Below are positions 1 to 7,805 of a DNA stretch of 54,658 nt, piece by piece (the stretch's first letter is position 1; the number at the start of each line of letters is the position of its first letter). A model generated the notes under the pieces. That model did not search any database. It worked only from the letters and a program-made list of their open reading frames with translations, and was not told where the DNA came from. The stretch lies in assembly GCA_017857855.1 (NCBI GenBank), contig JAFMCI010000012.1, positions 1 to 54,658 of the forward strand, read 5' to 3'. The position numbers and the translations under genes are program-made. Source of the stretch: Bacteroidia bacterium (GTDB lineage Bacteria > Bacteroidota > Bacteroidia > NS11-12g > UBA9320).

Positions 1-5
1 AAACT

Positions 6-89
6 GTCTACAACCACTGAACTTGATACGAAGCACAAAGCTTCATTTAACCACTTAACCGCCAATTTATTGTAGGTGCTGTTACCTGC
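6..89 (-). other. attC-like recombination site A (cassette boundary)
   Basis: On the minus strand the site begins with GCAGGTAAC (89-81) and ends with GTTGTAGAC (14-6), 84 bp in all. Its centre holds a 5-bp hairpin, GAAGC/GCTTC (30-44). The outer arms pair only partly. The GCAGGTAAC end is complementary to the start of the esterase unit at 1365-1378, as expected for the R'' box of a cassette's own attC site. GTTGTAGAC would start the next cassette, beyond the left edge. Assignment is by structure, not by a model search. Confidence 0.55.
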
Positions 90-109
90 TGGCGTTCTGC
101 CTGTCGTCA

Positions 110-1300
110 TTATTCCTTTATGAATTTTTGAGTTTGTTTTATTTGTCCTTGTGTAATTGTTATCATGTAAATACCGTTTGGCAAGTTAGAAATGTCAATG
201 ACGTTAAGATTTTGTGTTTTGATTAATACTTGTCCGATTAGGTTACTAACTGAAACTTCGCTTTTGTCAGTTTGTGAAATACTTAAATACAATTCTGTTC
301 TTGCTGGATTTGGATATATTTTAATTGTTGGTCGAATTGTTTGTTCTTCTGCACCAACAGTTATATTGCATAATGTGTGTGCATTAAAAAAGTTCCAAAG
401 TTCTACACTTGCTTGTATGTCTTCATTTGTCTCCCCTGCAACAACTTCATACAAAGGTATTTCAACTCCTGGCCAAGTATGTCCACCACCATTAATTCTG
501 TAGAACTTTACATCTGAATTGCACGAACAATTTGTAAAATTAAATAAGGTTACTGTTGAATTGTCTGTTAGATCTATGTCGGGAAGATTTATTGGTGGAT
601 TAGTTTGAATACAGTTGTTATTTATTTTCCAAAAATCAACTAAAGTATCTGCATTAATAATTTGATTTACTAACCCACCAGAACCATTTGCAACGCCACC
701 GTTGAAAGGGACGAATGGGTCAGCTGTTCCAATAACAAACATCATTGGTATTGGTCTTTGAGGATTGCAGGATGAATATAAGCTTGTGTCCATAATACTA
801 CCCAAACTAGCCATAGCAGCAAATCGCTGGTTTTGTTCACACGCAAACCTTTGTGTCATATAACCACCATTTGAAAAGCCACAGATGTAAATTTTATTAA
901 TGTCAATATTATAATTTGCCAATAATGTGTCAAGAAGCTTGTTTATAAAACCTAAGTCATCTATTCCTGCAATATCTGCTGAAGTTCCCCTGCCGTCTGC
1001 CCAAGAATAGCCACCTGATGAGACTATGCCATAACCTTCAGGATAAACTGCTAAAAAGCCATTGGTATTTGATACTGAATTTAGATTTGTAAAGTTTTGA
1101 GAATTTTGCATTGTTCCACCATTGCCGTGTAACATAAGAACCGCAGAAACAGGAGTTGTATTTGTAAATCCTGTTGGTGTATGAACAGTAAATTTTCTTT
1201 GATAAGTTTGATGAACAATGCTGTCTATAATATTAGCTTGTCCAAAAGACAAATTACATAAAAAAGTAGTAAGTGCTATAAGTATGTATTTTTTCATCAT
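110..1300 (-). CDS. Secreted PHB-depolymerase-like esterase with T9SS sorting domain
   Basis: This 396-residue protein has a signal peptide (about 1-20), an alpha/beta-hydrolase domain and a C-terminal type IX sorting domain (about 325-396, IYPNPA motif, GIY near the end). The nucleophile elbow GFSNGG puts Ser at 143; the likely acid is Asp194 (GTADP) and the base His274 (GGGHTWPG). HGNGG near 58-62 is the probable oxyanion region. This layout matches the secreted LpqC/PHB-depolymerase esterases, so it probably cleaves an ester in a polymer or plant-derived substrate; the substrate cannot be told. The start could be the second Met. The gene is the only one between attC-like sites A and B and has no obvious promoter of its own, as usual for a cassette gene. 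Confidence 0.85.
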   Translation of the reverse strand: MMKKYILIALTTFLCNLSFGQANIIDSIVHQTYQRKFTVHTPTGFTNTTPVSAVLMLHGNGGTMQNSQNFTNLNSVSNTNGFLAVYPEGYGIVSSGGYSWADGRGTSADIAGIDDLGFINKLLDTLLANYNIDINKIYICGFSNGGYMTQRFACEQNQRFAAMASLGSIMDTSLYSSCNPQRPIPMMFVIGTADPFVPFNGGVANGSGGLVNQIINADTLVDFWKINNNCIQTNPPINLPDIDLTDNSTVTLFNFTNCSCNSDVKFYRINGGGHTWPGVEIPLYEVVAGETNEDIQASVELWNFFNAHTLCNITVGAEEQTIRPTIKIYPNPARTELYLSISQTDKSEVSVSNLIGQVLIKTQNLNVIDISNLPNGIYMITITQGQIKQTQKFIKE

Positions 1301-1369
1301 TTCTTTTTAAATTATTAGACGCTCAAAACCGACAAAAGTTTAATAGTTGTATTTTCGTCCAATACGCTT

Positions 1370-1502
1370 GCAGGTAACGTTAAGTGTATGATTTCGTAAG
1401 GGATTGCGAACTTCAAACCTATCAAGTTGCCACCCAAATTTAAAGCGGGTGATACAGCTCGAAAACCTATGGAACCCTTATGAATTATACACATTGTTGG
1501 GC
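1370..1502 (-). other. attC-like recombination site B (cassette boundary)
   Basis: This 133-bp imperfect palindrome lies between the membrane-protein gene and the esterase gene. On the minus strand it starts GCCCAAC (1502-1496, fits RYYYAAC) and ends GTTACCTGC (1378-1370). The arms at 1475-1495 and 1379-1402 are inverted copies with 16 of 19 identical aligned positions from GTGTAT to TAAGGG, including a single-base bulge like the extrahelical bases of integron attC sites. The two end boxes do not pair with each other; each pairs with the far end of its own neighbouring unit. Confidence 0.65.
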
Positions 1503-1509
1503 ATAGTTA

Positions 1510-2286
1510 TTATTTGAGTTCCTCCAAAATCTTGTTTATTTCCATTCCAATTCTGTCAATCTCCGATACATATTTGTCTGTCTCCTCGGATATGGCTTTT
1601 ACAATAATCTCGTTATGCTGTATTCTTAAATCACAATATTTCAGTAGTTTCTTATTCTGTTCAAGTAACTCTACTGGTAAATTCTCAATCGAGTTTAGTC
1701 TATTTACTATTTCCTTATTTTCCTTCCATAAAACAATCCCTTTGCTGAATTCCTTAATCAAGTATTGAGGTTCAGCCATGTTAATCACATTAAATACTGC
1801 AAGCGATTGGTTTTCATTTTCAACGAATTTTGCAACCTCAGTATCGTAAGTTGTTGCATCGAAGTCAGGTTTAGATAAATCCCCTGCAATAAAAGCTGTC
1901 CCTGCAATCATTGCAAGTAAAATCACCATGAAAATCGCTCCAATTCCAGTCGCTTTCCATCCGCTATAAAATTCACCACCTGATTCTTTATGTTCCTTTA
2001 ACCATTGACCTTGAATTTTCTCAACTATCAAATAAATTATCCCTGTATAAATTGCAGGTATCACTGCATTGGGAATTTTATCAATTATATGTTCAGGTAT
2101 CGAAAATATTCCTGCAAATATCAAAAGAGTCGAAATGATTCCAATTATAAAGGCTTTCTTACCTTTCTCAGATTGGTCATGTGATTCATAGTTTTTTTTA
2201 ACTAAATATCCCGCTGCTGCAGGTCCTCCAAAATAAGTTGCAATCGCAATCGCTCTTTGAGAAAATAGTTTTTTTGTTTCTTCCAT
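1510..2286 (-). CDS. Hypothetical multi-pass membrane protein, cassette gene
   Basis: This 258-residue protein has no family I recognise. It has hydrophobic segments near residues 14-28, 46-62, 73-90 and 110-135, followed by a charged, helical, probably coiled C-terminal half (about 150-258) rich in Glu, Lys and Ile. That suggests a membrane anchor with a soluble tail. It is the sole gene between attC-like sites B and C. Its stop lies only a few bases from the GTTGGGC box of site B, the tight packing normal for a cassette. Cassette membrane proteins of unknown function are common in integrons. Confidence 0.75.
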   Translation of the reverse strand: MEETKKLFSQRAIAIATYFGGPAAAGYLVKKNYESHDQSEKGKKAFIIGIISTLLIFAGIFSIPEHIIDKIPNAVIPAIYTGIIYLIVEKIQGQWLKEHKESGGEFYSGWKATGIGAIFMVILLAMIAGTAFIAGDLSKPDFDATTYDTEVAKFVENENQSLAVFNVINMAEPQYLIKEFSKGIVLWKENKEIVNRLNSIENLPVELLEQNKKLLKYCDLRIQHNEIIVKAISEETDKYVSEIDRIGMEINKILEELK

Positions 2287-2329
2287 CTAATTATCTGTTT
2301 ATGATTGTAGTATCGTTCGTTCTAATTAT

Positions 2330-2459
2330 GCCCAACATTAGTATATGCGAACTATAAACAACGAGTGTCGCATATTTTCCATATGTACGCCACTAAATAT
2401 TTTCTCACTTTCGGTAAATATTTGTTGTTTATCCATTCTACATTTACTCATCGTTGTAT
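2330..2459 (-). other. attC-like site C (possible attI of the platform)
   Basis: This 130-bp imperfect palindrome lies just downstream of the integrase stop. On the minus strand it runs from ATACAAC (2459-2453) to GTTGGGC (2336-2330). Inner arms ATAAACAAC (2354-2362) and GTTGTTTAT (2424-2432) pair perfectly, and the outer arms pair with small bulges. The GTTGGGCATAATTA end (2336-2323) is complementary, 13 of 14, to the other end of the membrane-protein unit (1496-1509). No partner of the ATACAAC end is visible upstream of the integrase, so this may be the attI-equivalent, where the array joins the integrase. Confidence 0.6.
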
Positions 2460-2476
2460 ATACCAAAAATAGTATT

Positions 2477-3595
2477 TTATAACAAATCCAAAGGACTCAT
2501 TACGGTTTTATTGTTAATGTTTATCACACGGGTATATATTTCTGTGGTTTTACTACTACTATGGCCTAATGCATTCTGGATCACACGCATACTAACCCCA
2601 GATTGCATTAGATGAGTCGCAAACGAATGCCTTAAAGTATGCGGCGTACTCCAAGGGTTAGCGTTTGTGTCTTTTACCGCCTTTCTAAAAATATTTTGAA
2701 CGCTTTTAGCCGTATATTGTCCTCCGTCCTGTCCTTCGAATAACCAGTATGAGGGCTTATGCAGTCTGTAATACTCTCTTAAAATTCGAAGCAACATCGG
2801 ACTCAGAACAGTGTGTCTATCTCTTTTCCCCTTAGAGTCCTTTATAAAAATAAATCCTTCGTCGCTGCGTATATCCGTTACCCGCAGCCGAATCAGTTCG
2901 CCTAGCCGCAATCCCCCGCTATATATGGTGTACAGTATAGCCTTGTGTTTTATGTTTTGTGGCGAGTTTATAATGGCTTTCACTTCTTCCTTGCTTAGTA
3001 CGTTAGGCAAGTCTTTACTCTTTTTGGGTCGTGTTATATTATAATATTCTCGCGGCTTGCCTAGTGTATGCTCGTAATAGCTCTTTATGGCATTTATAAC
3101 ACTGTTTTGCTTTTGCTCACTTATTTTATATTTACTTACCAAGGTATACACAAAGCCTTCGATCTGATCTTTGGTAACATTATGCAAATCAGCATTTTCA
3201 AAGTAAGAGAAAAACTGCACCAAGTTTCCTTGGTAGGTATTTATAGTATTTGTGCTTAGCCCTTTTAGCACCAGTTTTTGGTGGTTTTTATCTAACTCAA
3301 CTTGACTCTTTTCTGATAGCAATACCTTGGGTTGGGCGGGCGCGGTATTTGTGTCCTTGACTACCAATTTGCCTATAAAAAGCTTTCTCATCTCTTCCTT
3401 ATTTTCCTCCGTATTCACAATACTCCATAGCTTTTGAGTGGGGTGGTAAAATGAGGTGTTGAGCTGCTTAAAGGCTTCTCGTTCTAGTTTCATCTGATAA
3501 GGTATGTGTATCTTTATTCGCTTGCTTTTGGGCAGTGGTTTGTAGATGGTAATCTTTTGATTTATAGAGGATTGAGATGTTTTAGCTGCTTTCAT
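2477..3595 (-). CDS. Tyrosine recombinase, IntI/XerD-like integrase
   Basis: This 372-residue recombinase has the full catalytic set: Arg230 (GGLRLGE), Lys255 or Lys257 in the beta hairpin, His319-x-x-Arg322 (HTLRH), His345 (LGH) and nucleophile Tyr354. A SAM-like core-binding domain covers about 95-180. Residues 10-75 are an extra N-terminal region common in Bacteroidota recombinases. The end (TTEIYT followed by SPLDLL) and TPHTLRHSFAT are strikingly like integron integrases, but the IntI-specific insertion before the HxxR box is not seen. It is transcribed in the same direction as the two cassette-like genes after it, the arrangement of 'reverse' integrons. It probably moves the adjacent units. 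A XerD-like element recombinase is the alternative. Confidence 0.85.
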   Translation of the reverse strand: MKAAKTSQSSINQKITIYKPLPKSKRIKIHIPYQMKLEREAFKQLNTSFYHPTQKLWSIVNTEENKEEMRKLFIGKLVVKDTNTAPAQPKVLLSEKSQVELDKNHQKLVLKGLSTNTINTYQGNLVQFFSYFENADLHNVTKDQIEGFVYTLVSKYKISEQKQNSVINAIKSYYEHTLGKPREYYNITRPKKSKDLPNVLSKEEVKAIINSPQNIKHKAILYTIYSGGLRLGELIRLRVTDIRSDEGFIFIKDSKGKRDRHTVLSPMLLRILREYYRLHKPSYWLFEGQDGGQYTAKSVQNIFRKAVKDTNANPWSTPHTLRHSFATHLMQSGVSMRVIQNALGHSSSKTTEIYTRVININNKTVMSPLDLL

Positions 3596-3706
3596 ACCGT
3601 AAAAATCGTAGAAAACAGGGATTAAATCAAGAAGAATTATGTTTATATTTATTATTAACCGTTATTAACGGATAAGCTATATTCGTTACTATACATCGGC
3701 CTTACC

Positions 3707-4057
3707 ATGATAAAATGTAAAATATGTAAAAATGAAATGAGCGGAAGGTCTGATAAGCTGTTTTGCTCCATAAAGTGCAAAAATTACTACCATATACACT
3801 TAAGGCACGCGAGTAAAAAAGCCGCTATACGCATAAACGAGTACCTCAAACGAAACCATGGCATTCTACTAGAGCAGCTAGGTAAGAATAAAACACAAGT
3901 GAAAGTTTATCGGAATGTACTGGCGGATAAAAAATTTCGATTCAAATACCACACGCACACTGCGGTGAATAGCAATGGCAAAACATTTCACTACATCTAT
4001 GACTTGGCTTGGATGGAATTTAGTGATGATGAAATTTTGATTATTAGACAACGATAA
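3707..4057 (+). CDS. Zinc-ribbon protein of unknown function (paralogue 1)
   Basis: This 116-residue protein opens with a likely zinc site C4-x2-C7-x12-C20-x3-C24. A basic helical stretch (about 30-60) and a beta-rich C-terminus with aromatic residues follow. The product of 20210-20581 has the same cysteine spacing and similar architecture, including a KNxxILLEQL/KNRNILEEL stretch, so the two are diverged paralogues. Such small zinc-ribbon proteins are widespread in Bacteroidota; their role is not known to me. DNA or RNA binding is only a guess. It is divergent from the integrase; the 111-bp intergenic region holds the palindrome CCGTT-ATT-AACGG (3659-3671). Confidence 0.7.
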   Translation: MIKCKICKNEMSGRSDKLFCSIKCKNYYHIHLRHASKKAAIRINEYLKRNHGILLEQLGKNKTQVKVYRNVLADKKFRFKYHTHTAVNSNGKTFHYIYDLAWMEFSDDEILIIRQR

Positions 4058-4188
4058 TCACCTAGTTTCCACTCTCTACAACCCTAAACTAAGCAATTAT
4101 CATTGTTTTATCTAATTAGCAGAAATCCAGCAGTTGTAAATAGCTATAATGCCAAGTTAGTTTTTAAGTGACGTATAAATAAATTGAG

Positions 4189-4250
4189 TTTATCGAAGGT
4201 TTGTAAAGGCGATAAATCATTGCATAGCCCGAGCTATGGTATTATTTTTT
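4189..4250 (+). other. Two adjacent hairpins in an intergenic region
   Basis: TTTATCG (4189-4195) pairs with CGATAAA (4210-4216), and CATAG (4223-4227) pairs with CTATG (4234-4238). A T-run follows at about 4244-4250. The second hairpin could be a weak terminator, but it lies about 165 bp after the 3707 gene. Nothing else was recognised in 4058-4316. Confidence 0.3.
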
Positions 4251-4316
4251 AACGAATAGGAATTGAGTGAAAAACGACTTATATGCAGCAATTGAAAGCT
4301 ATTTTGGTCTAAACTC

Positions 4317-4505
4317 ATGGCAGCTATGAATCCCGATGAATCAGACTTAACCCCCACTGCCATTAACTTTCATAAAATGGCAGATGAATACAACTGTATC
4401 ACAGTCACAGATGACTTTGTGATTATAAACCGCTGTGATGGCAAGATGTGTTACTGTGATTGGGTTACGGGCGATGTGTTATTTTTTAAAAAAATGGAAC
4501 TATAG
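4317..4505 (+). CDS. Possible small hypothetical protein
   Basis: A 62-codon frame opens with ATG. Its product is acidic with several cysteines (MCYCDW near the end) and no recognised family. No promoter or ribosome site is evident. It lies in an accessory, partly non-coding stretch between the zinc-ribbon gene and kynureninase, so it may be a chance frame or a remnant. Confidence 0.3.
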   Translation: MAAMNPDESDLTPTAINFHKMADEYNCITVTDDFVIINRCDGKMCYCDWVTGDVLFFKKMEL

Positions 4506-4584
4506 CGCTACGAATAGCACATAATAGAGTGAAGCCGTATTCTTTTTGAATCCTAACGTATTGAATAAAACAGCAACACCTCCC

Positions 4585-5844
4585 TCAAAACCCCTTCAAC
4601 AGCTCCCCAAATTCCCATACATCCATAAATGAATTGTACATAGGAACAGGAGCTAAGCGTATTACATTGGGCTGTCGCCAGTCGGCTATTACATCTCGTT
4701 CTGTAAGGTAATCAAAGAGTGCTTTACCGTTCTCATTAGTTAGCATACTCAGTTGGCAACCACGCTCGGCCGGGGTTATTATCTCAAACTCTAGCTTATC
4801 ATTAGACGCTTGTGCATCCATTACTACGTGTTCTAAAAAGGTATTTAATAATTTGCCTTTGGCTACAAGTGCGTCCATTCCCACTTCATCAAACATATCG
4901 AGCGATGCCTTATGTGCTGCCATAGCCAGTACGGGAGCATTGCTTAGCTGCCAGCCTGCTGCTCCGGGCTCAGGTATAAAACCTTTTTTCATTTGAAAAC
5001 GCTCACTTTCCTTGTGTCCCCACCAACCTGCTAGTCGCGGAGTATCAGGATTATTGCCGTGCTTCTCGTGCACAAAAACACCACTTACACCTCCAGGGCT
5101 ACTGTTTAAATATTTGTAGGTACACCACGCAGCAAAATCTACATTCCAGTCGTGAAGTGCCATTTTTATATTACCGGCTGCATGTGCACAATCAAATCCT
5201 GCATAGGCTCCTACGCTGTGTGCCGCTTCTGTAAGTACTTTTATATCAAATGCTTGACCCGTGTAATACTGCACCCCGCTAAAAAACACCAATGCACACT
5301 CCTCTCCTACTTCTTTTATTTTGGCTACTATATCTTCTGTACGTAGCGCATACTCACCCGCTCTTGGGTTTATCTCTACCACAGCATCTTCGTACGCAAA
5401 ACCGTGCTGTTTTACTTGGCTCTCTATAACGTACATATCGCTTGGGAAAGCACCACCTTCCATGATGATTTTATAGCGCGATTGTGTAGGTCGGTAAAAA
5501 CTAGCAAGTAGCAAGTGGAGATTTACCGTAAGGTTATTCATCACCACTACTTCTTCTGGTTTTGCCCCTACGAGTTTTGCTTCTTTATCAAAAAAATGAT
5601 GGTAACTAAACCAAGGGTTTTTACCGTGAAAATGACCTTCAACACCCAGTTTTTGCCAATCGTTAAGCTCTTGTTGTATATAATCTACAACAGACTTAGG
5701 CTGCAATCCTAATGAGTTTCCTGTAAAGTAGAGCTGCTCTGCCCTAGTTTTTCCCGGAGGTATAAAAAACTGGCCGCGGTATTTGGCAAGTGTGTCTTCA
5801 CTATCTAATTTCTGAGCGAACTCTTTACTCGTGGTCATTTGCAT
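4585..5844 (-). CDS. kynU: Kynureninase
   Basis: This PLP-dependent enzyme hydrolyses kynurenine (or 3-hydroxykynurenine) to anthranilate (or 3-hydroxyanthranilate) and alanine in tryptophan breakdown or NAD synthesis. Its 419 residues match the family length. Visible motifs are YFTGNSLGLQP near 39-49, the PLP aspartate in GFDCAHAAGN (Asp218) and the Schiff-base lysine in TYKYLNSSPGG (Lys244). LAGWWGHK and the C-terminal VIRLAPVP segment are also typical. The start could be the third codon (second Met). No other kynurenine-pathway gene is in the window, so it stands alone. Cytoplasmic. Confidence 0.95.
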   Translation of the reverse strand: MQMTTSKEFAQKLDSEDTLAKYRGQFFIPPGKTRAEQLYFTGNSLGLQPKSVVDYIQQELNDWQKLGVEGHFHGKNPWFSYHHFFDKEAKLVGAKPEEVVVMNNLTVNLHLLLASFYRPTQSRYKIIMEGGAFPSDMYVIESQVKQHGFAYEDAVVEINPRAGEYALRTEDIVAKIKEVGEECALVFFSGVQYYTGQAFDIKVLTEAAHSVGAYAGFDCAHAAGNIKMALHDWNVDFAAWCTYKYLNSSPGGVSGVFVHEKHGNNPDTPRLAGWWGHKESERFQMKKGFIPEPGAAGWQLSNAPVLAMAAHKASLDMFDEVGMDALVAKGKLLNTFLEHVVMDAQASNDKLEFEIITPAERGCQLSMLTNENGKALFDYLTERDVIADWRQPNVIRLAPVPMYNSFMDVWEFGELLKGF

Positions 5845-5892
5845 AGTGCAAATAAAGCGAGAAATAGAAAAGGGTAAACAAATACTCCGGTT

Positions 5893-6507
5893 TTAGAAAA
5901 AGATTAATAACATTACTAGTCCAATGAGTAATAGTAAGAGTACTATCGAAATAATGAGAACCGCAAGGGCTAATCCGTACCGTTCAGTTACTCCCGGATT
6001 TTTATATCTAAAGTAAATATGTACGGCCATGGCAGAGAGTATAATAGCGCCAATTAATCCGAAAACTGACGTTAAAAAAGTACTTAATAAGGAACCCAAC
6101 GCCCACAACGCGTACTTATTAGCTTGGCGATATTTCCATTTTCGGTAGTCTATATCTTCTTTTTCTGCTGTGGACAACACAGAATCTCTGGGCGCTAGTC
6201 GCTTTTGGGAAGTGCGCAATGGAATAGTATAAAACGGAGAAGCATGCTTGCTTTCTGGCACTGTGTCATAATCCGTATTCAGACCTATTACCTCTTCTGT
6301 TTCAAGGTTAGCGGTAACCTCTATTACGGCTTGGTTATTTTCACGTATCCCCGGATTTTCGTGTTGTGTTTTAACCTTTGCTTGACGCTCAACTTGAGTA
6401 GTTATAGGTGTTTTTACACGCACCATTCTTCCTCTATACTGGCTTGTACATGCGCTTATACAGCTCAAAAGTAAAAGTACAAATAGAGGTTGATGTTTAC
6501 TTCTCAT
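5893..6507 (-). CDS. Lipoprotein with C-terminal membrane segments, unknown function
   Basis: The protein has 204 residues. The N-terminus is a lipoprotein signal with the modified Cys near residue 20 (CISAC). A polar linker rich in Thr, Glu and Arg follows to about 125, then two strongly hydrophobic helices (about 133-165 and 178-204) to the very end. An anchored N-terminus combined with a membrane-embedded C-terminus is unusual; the first segment could instead be an ordinary transmembrane helix. It is the last gene of an operon with 6511-7119 (3-bp gap) and 7116-7640. No family recognised. Confidence 0.7.
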   Translation of the reverse strand: MRSKHQPLFVLLLLSCISACTSQYRGRMVRVKTPITTQVERQAKVKTQHENPGIRENNQAVIEVTANLETEEVIGLNTDYDTVPESKHASPFYTIPLRTSQKRLAPRDSVLSTAEKEDIDYRKWKYRQANKYALWALGSLLSTFLTSVFGLIGAIILSAMAVHIYFRYKNPGVTERYGLALAVLIISIVLLLLLIGLVMLLIFF

Positions 6508-6510
6508 AGC

Positions 6511-7119
6511 TCAAAATAGGCGCACATATTTTCCACGTTTATATCCAAATCCGTCTGGGGTAATGTATTGATACGCACATGAAAAACGATACTCATGACA
6601 ATCATTTACTACGCCATACAACTCGTTTTGACGGACCACAATAATATCCTTACTTATAATTCGGGGAGGTAAGTCAAAAATACAGGGCAAGCGAAGGTTT
6701 CCGTACACATCATAAACTCCCCAATATCCCTCTGCAGATTGCACCGCAATAAGATCACTTGAAGGTAACTTAACCCGAGGATACTGTAAAGGAATAACTA
6801 GCCTCATACTATCGTTGAGCACGCTCATGGAAAAACTATCGCCAACCAGGGCATAGCCATGTTTAAAATTACTCGCAACCGTAAATTGATAGGGAGTTAA
6901 TGCGTTGCCTTGCGCATCTATATAAGCATACAAGGAACCTTGAGATACAAAGGCCTTGCCTTCTGACAATTCGCTTACTTCGGTATACACATAATCTGAG
7001 ATTACCTTATCCTGAGCTACTATGGCTTTTTTTGAATGGTCGGGATGTTGGACCACACGCCACGTCTGCGCCCACGAGGGAAAAACTCCCCAAATTGCTA
7101 TAATGATAATGCCTCTCAT
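6511..7119 (-). CDS. WG-repeat-like secreted protein
   Basis: The protein has 202 residues with a signal peptide (about 1-17, ending at AQT). The rest is a set of short beta repeats: YAYIDAQGN, GYALVGD, GYWGVYDVYGN and LYGVV follow the WG-repeat pattern (aromatic-G-hydrophobic, then a G-containing turn). WG/KWG repeats form a beta scaffold in periplasmic or surface proteins; no enzymatic motif is visible. Its ATG overlaps the stop of the upstream gene by 4 bp, so the two are translationally coupled. Confidence 0.7.
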   Translation of the reverse strand: MRGIIIIAIWGVFPSWAQTWRVVQHPDHSKKAIVAQDKVISDYVYTEVSELSEGKAFVSQGSLYAYIDAQGNALTPYQFTVASNFKHGYALVGDSFSMSVLNDSMRLVIPLQYPRVKLPSSDLIAVQSAEGYWGVYDVYGNLRLPCIFDLPPRIISKDIIVVRQNELYGVVNDCHEYRFSCAYQYITPDGFGYKRGKYVRLF

Positions 7120-7640
7120 TCTATTCGTTCTAAGAGCAACTCGTCACCTACAAACCATTTACCGTTGAGCATAATGGCCAAATACTTGAGTTCGAACACC
7201 TTCTTACGATAGGTGCAGGTTACGGTGATATAACTATACTCATTGCCCTTTGCATCTTCGCCATAATTATATTTTGTAAGCCCTTTTTGGAGTTTATCGA
7301 GTTTTATCTTTTCGCTTTTGGCTAGTTTTAAAATGCGTTTATAGTCTTTTTGAAGTTGCCTTAGCAATACTTGCTGCCGGTAGACTACTTGCTCTTCTCT
7401 GTACACTATGGCCAAGGTATCAAAGGTAGCTTTGAGGTATTTTACATCGGGCACAAATTTCTTGAGATCTGCCGATTTTTCACGACTAAAGGTAAGGTAA
7501 AAAGAATCACACATGAGGGGTAAGGAGTCATACAAGAGCTGAATACCCAGACTATCCTTAGCAGGATCTTTGAGCGTATACAGTTGTGCGTGCCCTATAC
7601 ACCAACTCCCAAACAGTAAAAAAGATAAAAGAAACCTCAT
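7116..7640 (-). CDS. Secreted hypothetical protein
   Basis: This 174-residue protein has a signal peptide (about 1-18, ending GHAQ). The middle (about 85-125) is a Lys/Gln/Leu-rich helix, and the C-terminus is beta-like (YSYITVTCTYRKKVFEL, then GKWFVGDELLLERIE). The last part resembles the end of DUF-type 'snoaL-like' or NTF2-like periplasmic proteins, but I cannot assign it. It is the first gene of the operon 7116-6511-5893 and is probably periplasmic. Confidence 0.65.
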   Translation of the reverse strand: MRFLLSFLLFGSWCIGHAQLYTLKDPAKDSLGIQLLYDSLPLMCDSFYLTFSREKSADLKKFVPDVKYLKATFDTLAIVYREEQVVYRQQVLLRQLQKDYKRILKLAKSEKIKLDKLQKGLTKYNYGEDAKGNEYSYITVTCTYRKKVFELKYLAIMLNGKWFVGDELLLERIE

Positions 7641-7793
7641 TTATATTTCGAAACAAATCTAAATACAAAGTGCTATTACACGGCAATTCTTGTATAAAAA
7701 CTCACAGATACCACCACCCCTTGCTAAAATACCATTGCTCAATTCATAGCCTACAATTACAACAGACGATATACTAAAAGCGCACAAAGCCCC

Positions 7794-7801
7794 TATCTTT
7801 G
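7794..7801 (+). promoter_or_regulatory. -7 promoter element of the metal transporter operon
   Basis: TATCTTTG matches the Bacteroidota -7 consensus TAnnTTTG and ends only 4 bp before the ATG at 7806. The mRNA would start at or very near the start codon. No clear -33 box is seen. No metalloregulator operator could be recognised. Confidence 0.55.
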
Positions 7802-7805
7802 CTGA

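Noticed and set aside
4076-4140. Possible fourth attC-like site (CTACAAC at 4076 and GTTGTAAA at 4133)
   Set aside because: The ends fit loosely, but the arms between them pair over only about five bases and no unit with complementary ends could be drawn.
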